In this document: piece after piece, positions 1 through 9,615 of the stretch
Numbering within the stretch: the stretch's first letter is position 1
How the letters are laid out: each line of letters starts with the position of its first letter
Assembly: GCA_943736015.1 (NCBI GenBank)
Contig: OX031068.1
Coordinates: 30,624,296-30,688,295, forward strand
DNA: 64,000 bases
Origin: Tridacna crocea
Lineage: Eukaryota > Mollusca > Bivalvia > Cardiida > Cardiidae
Direction of reading: 5' to 3'
Notes under the pieces: generated by a model
Told to the model about the DNA's origin: nothing
Seen by the model: the letters and a program-made list of their open reading frames with translations, nothing else
Database searches by the model: none
Position numbers and translations under genes: made by a program

Positions 1-80
1 ATGTTGATTGGCAAAGAGTTAATAACTTTAATGTTCCACTAAAAGGATATCTAACTGAATTAGTTGAATACATATCCTTT

Positions 81-124
81 TAGTTTGGACAAGTCTAGAA
101 TTTTGTCATTTGGTAAAGAGTTAA
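81..124 (+). mobile_element. THM-A right-end fragment
   Basis: Only the last ~45 bp of a THM-A copy are visible: a GGACAAGTCT-type arm, then GTCATTTGGTAAAGAG and TTAA. It shares its TTAA with the next element. Confidence 0.6.
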
Positions 125-349
125 TCCATTACCACTCAATCCCTACTTTTGACGCCCCTGAGAAAGAAGCCTTTTGAAAACACTGTTGGAAAAGGAGAAA
201 ATGCTGGTAACCAGCATTTTCTCCTTTTCCAGCAGTGTTTTCTACCCTTCCCAGACACAAATTCTATTTTTCAGACACCTTTATTTTGTTGTCTACAAAT
301 ATTTTCAATTTGGATCAGTCCAGAATTTTCTCGTGTGGTAATGAGTTAA
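121..349 (+). mobile_element. THM-A MITE, full length
   Basis: TTAA to TTAA, ~229 bp. Inverted ends are CCATTACCAC and GTGGTAATG. The central palindrome (about 180-242) has the centre GCTGGTAACCAGC. Confidence 0.85.
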
Positions 350-387
350 ACATTTTTGGTAACATGTTTTTCTTTGTACTTTTACAG

Positions 388-405
388 GACGATGATGATG
401 AAAAG
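388..405 (+). CDS. Candidate 18-bp exon, acidic cytoplasmic stub
   Basis: A TTTTACAG acceptor is followed by six codons (DDDDEK) and a GTTTGT donor. It is phase 0 on both sides and joins in frame to the membrane-segment exon at 1855. An acidic stretch before a membrane segment fits a cytoplasmic N-terminal tail. Eighteen bases are too few to be sure, and the start codon is not visible and may lie upstream of the window. Confidence 0.35.
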
Positions 406-701
406 GTTTGTTAGTCTTTCTTCCTGTCTGTTTGTACTTATATGTTTTCTCCTTTTTCTATAATTGTGGGAAAGTGACTAGTCACTTGGAAATAGCATGG
501 TAAATTGCATGAAGCATGTGTAGAGGCATTACTAGAAATGTAATAATAGGTGCATAGTAGGCCATTTTATGGCTTGAACAACATACTGAATTGACTTTAA
601 AAATCTCGCAAACTACATGTAGGTCTCTATATAATATGTCAACGTATTTATATCTGTTCATTGTATAAAAGCATGTTTTAACCCTTTATTACATATCCAA
701 C

Positions 702-1157
702 TTAAAAATCTTTACCAAATAACAACCGGGTTTTCATGACCCTGTAGAATAGGCCTTTAGAATATATTGTGAGAAAAGGAGAAAATACTGATAACCATCC
801 TTTTCTCCTTTTCCCATTATGCTTTCTACCCTATAAAAGCAAAATTGCACAATTTAACCCTTTCCCAAACAAGCTCTGGTTTTTACGTGTCTGCATTAAA
901 AGTCTTTTGAAAACACTGTGGGAAAAGGAGAAATTGCTCGTAACAAGCAATTTCTCCTTTTCCCACAGTGTTTTCTACCCTGTTTGAGAACTTTCTGGCA
1001 TTTTCTCCAAATCTAAAATTGTCTTCTGCAAACCTTTTTGGTTTGGAACAGTCCAAAATTTGTCGTTTGGGAAAGGGTTAAGCCACATCAAAATTGTGGT
1101 CTGCAAATGCTTTCAATTTGGACAAGGCTAAAACTTTGTTGTCTTGTAATAGGTTAA
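702..1157 (+). mobile_element. THM-A2-like MITE interrupted by a nested THM-C
   Basis: The left part (about 702-853) carries the CTTTACCAAATAAC end and a decayed hairpin. The right part (1082-1157) resumes with GCCACATCAAAATTG and the GTAATAGGTTAA end. Removing 854-1081 and one TTAA restores the usual A2 arm order. Confidence 0.7.
854..1081 (+). mobile_element. THM-C MITE, nested
   Basis: Complete THM-C: TTAACCCTTTCCCAAAC to GGGAAAGGGTTAA. The palindrome has the centre GCTCGTAACAAGC. It sits inside an older THM copy with TTAA on both sides. Confidence 0.88.
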
Positions 1158-1189
1158 TGACGGCAAGAAAGAATACTTGTGACAGTAAA

Positions 1190-1290
1190 TAGTTGTGGGA
1201 AAAGGAGAAAATGCTGGTAACCAGCATTTTCTTTTTTTCCCTGAATGTTTTTAACCCCCATCAAAGACCAACTCTATCATTTGAGTAAAA
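1190..1290 (+). mobile_element. THM fragment
   Basis: A hairpin with centre GCTGGTAACCAGC and part of an A2-like right arm remain. The left arm is missing. Confidence 0.55.
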
Positions 1291-1344
1291 TTTGCTTGGT
1301 ATTAAGAAGTGTTCAACATTTTAGACTGGTCTAAATTAAATGCA

Positions 1345-1475
1345 CATGTGGAAAACAGAGAAAATGCTGGTAACCAGCATTTTCTCCTTTTTCCTACAAT
1401 GTCTTCAAAATGCTCCTATCTGACGGTCATTAAAAGTCAGGATTGGATGGTAAAGAATAAATCCTTTACCGCACA
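1345..1475 (-). mobile_element. THM-A fragment
   Basis: Hairpin plus the inverted left arm (ATTAAAAGTCAGGATTG, then GGTAAAGAATAA). The other half is missing. Confidence 0.55.
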
Positions 1476-1512
1476 ATAACAACTTTTGACGACCCTGAAG
1501 AAGAAGCCTTTT

Positions 1513-1740
1513 TTAAGCCATTACCACACAATCCCTACTTTTGACGCCCCTAAAAGAGAAGCGTTTTGAAAACACTGTGGAAAAAGGACAAAATGCTGGT
1601 AACCAGCATTTTCTCCTTTTCCCACAGTGTTTTCTTCCCTTCCCAAAACAAATTTCAATTTTAAGTCACCTTTATTTTGTTGTGTGCAAATGTTTTAAAT
1701 TTGGACCAGTCTAAAATTTTCTCGTGTGGTAAAGAGTTAA
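1513..1740 (+). mobile_element. THM-A MITE, full length
   Basis: TTAA-bounded copy with CATTACCACACAATCCC and GTGTGGTAAAGAG ends. A short left-end fragment of another copy (about 1468-1512) abuts it. Confidence 0.85.
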
Positions 1741-1854
1741 ACACTGTAGAAAAGAGGCTTCCTTCATAACATTTCCCTAAACTTGTTCAATAAAGTCCTT
1801 TCTCAAAGCCCTACTAATGTCAGATCCTATATATCCCATCTTTTTCTCCTTTAG

Positions 1855-1963
1855 AGGGGACCATGTCTACCAAGATGTGCTGTAGTTGGTGTGTTTCTAG
1901 CTATTTTGTTTGGAAGTATTGTCGCTTTAATTGTCTTGGTAGATGAAAACAGAAAACAGGAAA
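1855..1963 (+). CDS. Membrane-segment exon of Ig-like surface protein
   Basis: A TCTCCTTTAG acceptor and GTAAGT donor bound 109 bp (36 codons plus one base). It reads RGPCLPRC, then about 22 hydrophobic residues beginning AVVGVFLAILFG, then VDENRKQE. One membrane-spanning segment with a short tail before it and all later domains after it implies a type II orientation. The last base joins the exon at 3003 in frame. I do not recognise the protein. Confidence 0.6.
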
Positions 1964-2072
1964 GTAAGTTATATTTTGATTGACTTCTTGCTAATCAACC
2001 AACACCTGTCCCCGTAATCAATGGTATCCATTTCAGTTTTGCAGGGTCAAGGTCTATATTCATCAACCATTC

Positions 2073-2357
2073 TTAACTTTTTACCACACAATGACGCCTT
2101 TTAATCCTTTACCTGTTTTGCCAATTTGAGTCTCTTCCATTCCAGGAACAAATAAAGATATGATGTCAAAAATATGGACAAATGGGGATACAAATATCTG
2201 ATTGAGTGGAAAACATTGTGGGAAAATGAGAAACTGATTGTTACAAGCAATTTCTCCTTTTCCCGCAATGTATTCAAATGCTGTCTGTTGTTGATACGTA
2301 AAAATAAGTATCTACGGAGTAAAGGGTTAAAGACCATGAGAAAGAAGCCTGACAAAA
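2073..2357 (+). mobile_element. Truncated THM-A/A2 hosting a nested THM-D
   Basis: Left part TTAACTTTTTACCACACAATG (2073-2100) and continuation AGACCATGAGAAAGAAG (2331-2357) flank the D element at the internal TTAA of the A arm. The remainder is cut off near R1 at 2364. Confidence 0.65.
2101..2330 (+). mobile_element. THM-D MITE, nested
   Basis: Complete D copy with CCTTTACCTG and GGAGTAAAGGG ends and TTAA on both sides. Its left arm contains ATAAAGATATGATGTC. The hairpin is imperfect (CTGATTGTTACAAGC). Confidence 0.8.
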
Positions 2358-2363
2358 CTTGAA

Positions 2364-2508
2364 CTCTCACTAAATATGACTTAATACCCCACCAACTCTT
2401 AGACAGAAACAGCCAATTGCTAGTATTTTCTACACAGATGGACACAGACTCAGACAGACAGGCTGATTCCAGTATACCCCCAAAAGCATTTGTTTTGTGG
2501 GGGTATTA
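2364..2508 (+). repeat. R1 interspersed repeat, short copy
   Basis: R1 begins near TGTCACTGAATGTGAC, continues with TTAATACCCC, and ends with a run of ACAGACAGGCTGATTCCAG and a stem made of TATACCCC and GGGGGTAT. This copy lacks the middle third. Confidence 0.6.
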
Positions 2509-2679
2509 ACATTGTGGGAAAAAGAGAAAATGCTGGTAACCAGCATTTTCTCCTTTTCCCACAATGTTTTTCTGCCCTATGAAATAAAAATTGCATCATT
2601 TGAGCCACTATAAAATTGTCTTCTGCAAATGCTTTCAATTTGGATAAGTCTAAAATTTTGCTGTGTGGTAAAGTGTTAG
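2508..2679 (+). mobile_element. THM-A2, left end missing
   Basis: Starts at the hairpin (CATTGTGGG) and runs through TTTGAGCCACTATA to GTGTGGTAAAGTGTTAG. The right TTAA has decayed to TTAG. Confidence 0.65.
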
Positions 2680-2856
2680 GAACATTCTTTATCTAATTCA
2701 CAAAGATTTTCTAACTTCAAAAGTAATACAACTTCCGAAAGCAATACAACTTTCGCTTGGCTTGGCTAGGTAATTAGAGGCTGCTCTACTTTCAAAACAG
2801 TACAAGACAAATTAGATGGATCTCTACTGATGAGGTTGTTTTTGAAAGCACAGACA

Positions 2857-2925
2857 AAACATTGTAAGAAAAGGAGAGAATTCTGAATACCAGAGTTTTC
2901 TCCTTTGCCCACAATCATCACCTGT
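2857..2925 (+). mobile_element. THM hairpin remnant
   Basis: Only a decayed palindrome remains (TTGTAAGAAAAGGAGAG and its partner TTTTCTCCTTTGCCCAC). Confidence 0.4.
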
Positions 2926-3002
2926 GGTTTTCAAAAGCATTCATACTCAGGATATGGAAATTTTCGTGAAGGTTGAATACTCCTTTATTGGTTTATTTTC
3001 AG

Positions 3003-3041
3003 AAAAATTTGGAATGGTTTTTCCTGATCCAATAACATATC
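3003..3041 (+). CDS. Linker exon after the membrane segment
   Basis: A TTTTCAG acceptor and GTAAGT donor bound 39 bp, phase 1 to phase 1. With flanking bases it encodes KKFGMVFPDPITYQ, joining the membrane exon to the first Ig-like exon without a frame break. No domain is recognisable. Confidence 0.5.
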
Positions 3042-3451
3042 GTAAGTAATTGCTTATTTTCTACATGTTGTGATTGTTTGTATTAAAGTTTAATGCCACT
3101 TTTAACTGCTGAGGTCATTTTATGGTGGTCTATGCAGGGGCGTAACCAAGAAAAAGTACATTATTAAATGTTCGCTGAAGGTGTGCTTGAAGGCCATAGG
3201 TGTTCTCGAGGGCCGTAGGAGGAAGTCGGGGGAGAGCACGAGAGAGAGGGGGTCTTCCCCTCTCGTAGGGAAAAGAAAATTTAGATATTCAAGATGGCTG
3301 TAGAACAATTTCAAGCTTCTTCAGAGGTAGAAATTTGGTTTTCAAAGACATATTTGATTGTGCCTCAGCCTGTTCCTGGATATGGCTAGTATTACAAACT
3401 TACAATACGCGAAAAAAGGCAACCTACAACCTATTCTTACACATAGTGTGC

Positions 3452-3679
3452 TTAACTCATTACCAAATGACAAAATTTTATGCTTGTCCAAATCGAAAGC
3501 ATTTGCAGACGACAAAATAAAAGTAACTGAAAGCTGAAATTTCTCTTGTGAAGGGAAGAAAATTTTATGAGAAAAGGAGAAAATGCTGGTTACCAGCATT
3601 TTCTCCTTTTCCCACAATGATTTCTAAAGGCTTCTTTCTCACGGTCGTCAAAAGTATGGATTGTTTGGTAATGGGTTAA
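3452..3679 (-). mobile_element. THM-A MITE, full length
   Basis: TTAA-bounded, with CATTACCAAATGAC and GTTTGGTAATGGG ends and a hairpin at about 3566-3628. Confidence 0.85.
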
Positions 3680-3989
3680 TATAAGTTACTCCTATGCAGT
3701 GTACCTACTCATGTGTGTCCTGGCTTTCTCGTACCAGTACTGATAAAACTTACTTTCAAAGCCACTGACTGCTTTTCTTAAATGCATAGCAGGTGAAAGG
3801 CAAATTATTGATGGAAAGAAAGTTCACCTCTACCAAATATCAAACTTGCAACCAGCAGGGTCACAAGTCAGAAAGGCTAACCAGTGGGCTACATGGCTGT
3901 GTTCCTACCTTTTTTATCTGATGTGCTTTTCCACAATCAAAGGAGAAAAAATCGGCTGATCATAATATCAGCATTACAGTGCTTCAACT

Positions 3990-4392
3990 TCACTGCTCAG
4001 GCAGTTTTGTCCTGCAATTGTGGAGAACCTGCATTTTCTCATTTTCCAACACTGTTTTCTATCATTAATTTCCACTGGAAATTTTGGTTTTTAAGTCACA
4101 TTCATTTTGTCATCTGTAAAGGCTTTAACTTTTAACCACGCAATGCCGACTTTTAACGACCCTGAGAAAAAAAGTTTTTTGAAAACATTGTGGAAAAAGG
4201 AGAAAATGCTGGTAACCAGCATTTTCTCCTCTCCACACAATGTTTTCTATTCTTCCCAAACCAAATTTCAATTTTTCAATCACATTTATTTTGTCGTCTG
4301 CAAATGCTTTCAATTTGGTCTAAAATTTTCTTGTGTGGTAAAGGCTTTAAATTGGGACAAGTCCAAAATTTTTTTGTTTGGTAAACAGTTAA
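3990..4392 (+). mobile_element. Decayed THM-A hosting a nested THM-A
   Basis: The left part has an eroded hairpin and TTTTTAAGTCACATTCATT. The right part resumes after 4350 with ATTGGGACAAGTCC and ends in GTTTGGTAAACAGTTAA. Confidence 0.6.
4125..4350 (+). mobile_element. THM-A MITE, nested
   Basis: Complete copy inside the older one. The left end reads TTAACTTTTAACCACGC and the right end GTGTGGTAAAGGCTTTAA. The hairpin is nearly perfect. Confidence 0.75.
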
Positions 4393-4684
4393 TATTAGTT
4401 TTCAATTATCCTGATTTATGAAACAAATTTCAATGTATTCCTCTCTTCATTTTAACTCTTCTACATTACAAGTATATATATATGTACATGTACCTGGAAA
4501 CCTTTAAGAGTAATACAAACATACTGAAATCCTTTGAAAGAGTAGAAAACCTATGTAGAAAATTGAAAACATGCTGACTACAGTCATATTTGCTCCTATT
4601 CCAACAGTTTTCCTGCAGATCTCCATGACTTGTTCATTACAAGATTGTTTGCTAAAATGATTCTGATTATTTTGTTTTACATAG

Positions 4685-4812
4685 AGGAATGCCCAAACAT
4701 AAAACTGAACCTCACAGATCAGTTTAGAATTGAATGTATGTTCGAATTCAACCATCCACAACATAGAGGCATAGAGAATGTTAATAGTGTGATCATACAT
4801 AAGCCAGATGGG
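4685..4812 (+). CDS. Ig-like module, first exon
   Basis: An ACATAG acceptor and GTAAGA donor bound 128 bp, phase 1 in and phase 0 out. The translation includes ECPNIKLNLTDQFRIEC and ends ENVNSVIIHKPDG. The LTDQFRIEC strand with its Cys resembles strand B of an Ig-like fold, and its partner Cys would be NATC in the exon at 7953. The Ig assignment is from pattern only. Confidence 0.6.
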
Positions 4813-4822
4813 GTAAGAAATT

Positions 4823-5175
4823 TTAACCCTTTAACACAGGACAAAATTTAAGACTTGTCCATGTTGAAAGAAATTTCACATTACTCACCTAGAGCTGTCA
4901 CTGAACTTGACTTCACACCCCCACAAGCGCTTTGACAGAAACAGCAATTACTAGTATTTTGTACACAGATAGACACACGGATAGACCAGGCCGATTCTAG
5001 TATACCCCTGAAAACATTCATTTGGCGGGGGTATAAATATTGAGTTTTGCTTCAGACAAGGTAGAAAACATTGTGGGAAAAGAAGAAAATGCTGGTCACC
5101 AGCATTTTCTCTTTTTCCCATAATGTTTTCAAAAGTCCTTTCTCTCAGGCAGGAGATTGTGTAGTAAAGGGTTAA
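4823..5175 (-). mobile_element. THM-A split by an R1 insertion
   Basis: The left piece runs from TTAACCCTTTAACACAGG to about 4887. The element resumes after the R1 copy with GGTAGAAAACATTGTGGG and ends GTAGTAAAGGGTTAA. Confidence 0.65.
4888..5036 (+). repeat. R1 short copy inside a THM
   Basis: Same short R1 form as at 2364, from CTAGAGCTGTCACTG to GGGGGTATAAAT. It splits the surrounding THM-A. Confidence 0.6.
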
Positions 5176-5192
5176 TGAGCATGCTGGAGTAT

Positions 5193-5418
5193 TAACTCAT
5201 TACCACACGAAAAATTTTAGGTTTGTCAAAATCAAAAGCATTTGTAGATGACAAAAAAAAAAGTGACTGAAAATTTGAAATTTGATTGTGAAGAGTAGAA
5301 ATCATTGTGGGAAAAGGAGAAAATGCTGTTGACCAGCATTTATCTTTTTCTCCAACAAAATTTTCTGAAGGCTTCTTTCTCAGTCATCAAAAGGAAGGAT
5401 TGTATGGTAATGGGTTAA
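5193..5418 (-). mobile_element. THM-A MITE, full length
   Basis: TTAA-bounded copy and first half of a local tandem duplication (see 5415-5945). The hairpin's right arm is slightly decayed. Confidence 0.8.
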
Positions 5419-5448
5419 GACTTAAAATCTTTCTCTGCCGTTGGAAAC

Positions 5449-5677
5449 TTAACCCTTTACTCCATAGATACTCGTTTCAACGCACTGCTTGTAGGAGCCT
5501 TTGGAAAACATTATGACAATAGGTGAAATTGCTCGTGACGAGCAATTTCACCTTTTGTCACAATGTTTTCTATGCTATCAAAAGGTGTCATAAACACATA
5601 AGAAACGGCTTCATCCTTGCTGTTATTTAGGGTCAATTAGAGATACCATAGAAATGCCTTATGGGGTAAAGTGTTAA
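5449..5677 (+). mobile_element. THM-B MITE, full length
   Basis: TTAACCCTTTACTCCATAG to GGGGTAAAGTGTTAA. The palindrome is built on GACAATAGGTGAAATTGC with centre GCTCGTGACGAGC. Confidence 0.88.
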
Positions 5678-5689
5678 AAACTCTTTGCA

Positions 5690-5900
5690 GATTTGTCCAA
5701 ATCAAAGGCATAAAATTTTGTAGAGGACATAAAAAAAAAGAGTGACTGAAAATTTGAAATTCGATTGTGAAGAGTAGAAAACATTGTGGGAAAAGGAGAA
5801 AATGCTGGTGACCAGCATTTTCTCCTTTAAAACAATGTTTCCTTACAGCTTCTTTCTCAGGGTCATCAAAAGGAGGGATTGTATGGTAATGGGTTAAGAC
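5690..5900 (-). mobile_element. THM-A, second tandem copy
   Basis: Duplicate of the 5193 element without its first bases. One hairpin arm is shortened (CTCCTTTAAAACAATG). Ends GTATGGTAATGGGTTAA. Confidence 0.7.
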
Positions 5901-6284
5901 TTAAAATTTTTCTGTGCCGTTGAAAACTTAAAAACTCTTTGTAGACAGCATGTACATGTATAAGGATCAGACTACATAAAATGTGCAGTCTGATCTTTGA
6001 TCTAGCTTCCTCAGTCACTAAACTTGGAATAAAATCATTTTTAACTGTAGTAAATAATCTGCTTTTAAATCCCAGAAAACATAGATTATTTTTTCTTGGC
6101 TGGAGGGGAAAGAGCTACGAGTATTTCATATCTTTTGGAAAATGAAAATTACTATTTTGATAAAGACCTGTTTAAAATACTATACCAAAATGAGAAAATG
6201 CTTGTGTCAATTTCTCGATTAATCACAATATTTTACAATTATCCATGTGATTACCATTTGAGTCATGCTTCATACAAAGTATGC

Positions 6285-6509
6285 TTAACTTTTTTCCACA
6301 CAATCCTGACTTTTAACAACCCTGAGAAAGAAGCCTTTTGAAAACATTGTGGAAAAAGGAGAAAATGCAGATAACCAGCATTTTCTCCCACAATATTTTT
6401 AACCATTTACAAAACAAATTTCAACTTTTTAGTCACTTTTTATATCATCGTCTGCAAATGGTTTCAATGTGTATCAGTCTGAAATTTTTGTCGTTTGGTA
6501 AAGAGTTAA
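6285..6509 (+). mobile_element. THM-A MITE, full length
   Basis: TTAACTTTTTTCCACAC to TCGTTTGGTAAAGAGTTAA. The right hairpin arm lacks ~10 bp, so the palindrome is lopsided. Confidence 0.8.
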
Positions 6510-6589
6510 TACAATTGCAAACAGTTTCAACCCATGTCAGCCTGCACAAAACTCTGCATGGCTAGGGACCACTCTGCTTCCAGATCCAG

Positions 6590-6820
6590 TTAACTCTTTA
6601 CCAAACGACATAATTTTGGACTTGTCCAAATTGAAAGCATTTGCAGACAACAAAATTAATGTGCCGAAAAAATTGAAATTCGATATGAGAAGGGTAGAAA
6701 ACATTGTAAGAAAAAGGAGAAAATTCTGGTTACCAGCATTTTCTCCTTTTCCTACAATATTTTCAAAGATTTTTTTTTCTTAGGGTCGTTAAAAGTCAGG
6801 ATTGTGTGGTAAAGAGTTAA
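6590..6820 (-). mobile_element. THM-A MITE, full length
   Basis: TTAACTCTTTACCAAACGAC to GTGTGGTAAAGAGTTAA, with the hairpin near 6703-6765. Confidence 0.85.
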
Positions 6821-6949
6821 ACATTAGACCAAATGGATCTTATGGATCCATAGTCATGTGACAAGATGATTGGTCCAAGGCAGCACTGAGATGCATGAAA
6901 TCCCCCTTTTTGCCAGAGCATGGCTTGTTTATATATTTATCTGTTTAAA

Positions 6950-7420
6950 TATTCTGTGCAGTCTGATCTTGACCTACACTGTCCGCAAAAGGTAACTAAG
7001 TCATACTTTATGGCTCTAGGGTTTTATTTTATCCAGCTAAGAAAGTGAAATGAAACTTCCAAGCCATAAAAAAAGAAAACCTTGTTATTTCACAGGTATT
7101 TTGCGGAAAAAAATATTTTCTTATTGTAGACACTGTTGATCAAAGATCAGATTGCACATTGTGTGCAGGGTGACTGTGATCTACACATCAGCAGTAGGTA
7201 ACCATGTCTTACATAGCAGCCTAAGGGTTTTATTATCCTACTAAAATAAGTGAAATGAAACTTCCAAGCCATACGTAAAAAAAACAAACCTTGCTATTTC
7301 AAAGGTGTTTTGGGGGAAAAGATATTTTCTTATTGCAGACAGTGTAGATCAAAGATCAGACTGCACATTCTCTGCAGTCTGATCTTGATCTACACTGTCT
7401 CGAAAAGGTCCTCGAGTCAC
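6950..7420 (+). repeat. ~200-bp tandem repeat with palindromic R2 core
   Basis: Slightly more than two units. Each carries GTGAAATGAAACTTCCAAGC, then ATATTTTCTTATTG, then the R2 palindrome (GATCAAAGATCAGACTGCAC paired with GCAGTCTGATCTTGATC). Single R2 palindromes recur near 15127, 18770, 24230, 27432, 33310, 39295, 41200, 42185, 43605 and 44790. Confidence 0.65.
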
Positions 7421-7437
7421 GTTAGGTAGCGTAGGAG

Positions 7438-7669
7438 TTAACCCATTACCACACAGTCCCGACTTTTGATGACCTTGAGAAAGAAGCCTTCTGAAAATGT
7501 TGTGGGAAAAGGAGAAAATGCTGGTAACCAGCATTTTCTCCTTTTCCCACAACATATTTTTTTCCATTCTAAGAATGGTATTTAAATTTAGAGTCCCATT
7601 TTATTTTGTTGTCTGCGAAGGCTTTCAATTTAGACAAGTCTACAATTTTGTCGTTTGGTAACAAGTTAA
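7438..7669 (+). mobile_element. THM-A MITE, full length
   Basis: TTAA-bounded with a long perfect hairpin (about 7496-7558). Confidence 0.85.
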
Positions 7670-7693
7670 AAGAAGAAAAAGCTTTTACAGAGT

Positions 7694-7919
7694 TTAAACT
7701 ATTACCACACAATTCCTACTTTTGATGAGCTTGAGAAAGAAGCCTGTAGAAAACAATGTGGGAAAAGGAGAAATGCTGGTAAGCAGCATTTTATCCTTTT
7801 CCCACAATGTTTTCTACCCTTCACAAAACAAATTTGACATTTTCAGTCACTTTTATTTTGTTGTCTGCAAATGCTTTCGATTTGGACAAACCTAAAATAT
7901 TGTCATTTAGTAAGGAGTA
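7694..7919 (+). mobile_element. THM-A MITE
   Basis: Starts TTAAACTATTACCACAC; the right end has decayed to TAAGGAGTAA. Its end is 33 bp from the Ig-like exon at 7953. Confidence 0.8.
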
Positions 7920-7952
7920 AAAGAAAAAACTTTCACAATTTATTAAATTCAG

Positions 7953-8091
7953 ACTAATGAGAATGGTCCAATAGACTTCATAGGGGGAAACTGGACCAGT
8001 GAGAACATAAATGCAACATGTGCCACTGTAGGGACTTACAGAATTAGTTTTGGAAGCAAACATGAGTTTATGTTGAATGTAACTCTACAAG
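7953..8091 (+). CDS. Ig-like module, second exon
   Basis: An AAATTCAG acceptor and GTGAGA donor bound 139 bp, phase 0 in and phase 1 out, matching both neighbouring exons. It includes GGNWTSENINATCATVGTY and ends HEFMLNVTLQ. The Cys followed by VGTYRISF and a final beta-like strand suits the end of an Ig-like domain begun at 4685. NWTS, NATC and NVTL are N-glycosylation sequons. Confidence 0.65.
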
Positions 8092-8484
8092 GTGAGAACT
8101 TTCTTTTGCTGTAAGTAACGTAATTAGCTGCGGGACTTTTTGTTAGACCGTGTTTCCTTTCCAATAGCTTTTGTTTTCAAATTCCTCTTCAGTGAGTGAA
8201 TTCGAAGCAGACAGACTCGGCCGAGTCCAGTATGTAGGCATCCTCTGCTGGGTTTCAGGTCGACTTACTGTCATCATGAGTCCACCTCACTTTGAGTGTA
8301 ATTAGTGATACCATTTCTCCAACAAAATTTCGGATATTGCCAGAAGGACAGCGTTCAACCTGTTCACTGCGTTCTGAGCCTCAGTAATGATCCATTTTCA
8401 GGTTCACCTACGGATACCTTGTAACTCTAGAGGGCGAGAACCTCTTTTGCTGTAAGGATTATGCATATTCTACTGATATTTCAT

Positions 8485-8568
8485 TTAATCCATTACTACT
8501 CAATCCCTACTTTTTACAACCTTGAAAAAAAAAAAGCCTGTCGAAAAAACTGTGAGAAAAAAAGACAA
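8485..8568 (+). mobile_element. THM-A left-half fragment
   Basis: TTAATCCATTACTACTC through the start of the hairpin, where R3 begins. Confidence 0.55.
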
Positions 8569-9110
8569 GAGGGCCAAGATTGTCCTGGGTGGCTCACCTG
8601 AATTTTTTAAAGGACAATAGCCTTTTTTTTTTCAGGTATTGCAATTATGGAAACAAAATTATCATTTTGCCAAGCAATTTTGAAAAGGTCACCAGTAAAA
8701 GTCGTTTCAGAATCTGTCACCACCCCTACAATCACAACCACATCAATGATTTTGATGATTCAGAATTTTGCAAATAAATTTTTGGATAGATCACCCAAGG
8801 ACAAGTTGTTGAAGAAGAGTACATGCCTCATAGAGACTAAAACCATAAATCGGACAAAGCCACCCCATGCAGGTGCCAACAACGGATAAAAATTTCCCTA
8901 ACAACTTTTTAAAAAGGTCACCTTAGGGCCATGTTTCTCGACAGATCACAATTTTGTGAACAATTTTTGAAAAGAGTCACCCAAGGAACATTGCTGTGAA
9001 ATCATTTCAAAATCTGACCTAATGTTTCAGAGAAAAAGAATTTTTAAGAATTTCCTCATGACTAGATAGTGCAAGTAGCCCCTAGTCACCACAGCCATGT
9101 TTCTTGACAG
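8568..9110 (+). repeat. R3 repeat, single copy
   Basis: Starts ACAAGAGGGCCAAGATTG followed by GGCTCACCTGAATTTTT. It contains two ~165-bp units (GAACATTGCTGTGAAATC, then GTGCAAGTAGCCCC). The same family forms the array at 29484. The ORFs across it are not coding-like. Confidence 0.65.
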
Positions 9111-9331
9111 ACAACCCTGAGGGAGAAAGCTTTTGAAAACAATTTGTTGGAAAAGGAGGAAATGCTGGTAACCAGCATGGAAATGCTAGTAATCAGCATT
9201 TTCTCCTTTTCACACACTGTTTTCTACAGAAATCAGATTTCAATTTTTGAGTCACGTCAATTTTGTCATCTGCAAAATGCTTATCATTTTGAATAGTCCA
9301 AAATTAATTTTGTGACTTGGGAAAGAGTTAA
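9110..9331 (+). mobile_element. THM-A MITE, left end truncated
   Basis: Begins at ACAACCCTGAGGGAG. The hairpin centre is partly duplicated (two GGAAATGCT steps). Ends GGGAAAGAGTTAA. Confidence 0.7.
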
Positions 9332-9353
9332 AACCCAATACTTTTTGCTTCAG

Positions 9354-9518
9354 AACCAACTGTAGATGTGAGTATCAAACAGATATTCTTTAATGATGCA
9401 AGTGATAGTTCCCAGTTTCTCACTCAATGTACAGTATATGGAGACTGTACAGACTATCAGACCTATGTTGTGGGTGTCACACGCACAAGAGACACCCACA
9501 GTGAAGACATTCTGAGAG
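9354..9518 (+). CDS. Second extracellular module, first exon
   Basis: A TTGCTTCAG acceptor and GTAACC donor bound 165 bp, phase 1 on both sides. It begins EPTVDVSIKQIFFND and contains QFLTQCTVYGDC and TYVVGVTRTRD. The FLTQCTVYG strand looks Ig- or fibronectin-like. It follows the first module directly. Confidence 0.65.
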
Positions 9519-9542
9519 GTAACCAAGTCTAGAAATAATTTT

Positions 9543-9600
9543 CTTAACCCTTTACAGTTTTCCCGACATTTAAAGACCCTGAAAAAGAGGCCTATAATTA
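9543..9600 (+). mobile_element. THM left-end fragment
   Basis: TTAACCCTTTACAGTTTTCC through AAAGAGGCC only. Confidence 0.4.
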
Positions 9601-9615
9601 ATGTATGATTAATGG

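Larger units (their letters stand above)
5415..5945 (+). repeat. Tandem duplication with filled and empty TTAA site
   Basis: The stretch following the THM-A end (GGGTTAAGACTTAAAATC, then GCCGTTGGAAAC) recurs from about 5894. Copy one carries THM-B at its TTAA. Copy two reads GCCGTTGAAAACTTAAAAAC without an insert. Confidence 0.75.

Noticed and set aside
149..349. Open frames containing [18 protein letters not shown] or [14 protein letters not shown], found dozens of times on both strands
   Set aside because: They are translations of the THM hairpin and arms. They recur in every copy, in both orientations, without starts, splice sites or codon signal.
6072..6200. Possible exon after AAATCCCAG with SYLLENENYYFDKDLF
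   Set aside because: Phase 0 from the exon at 4685 would meet TAG at once, and the exon at 7953 joins in frame directly. The second half resembles a decayed THM hairpin.
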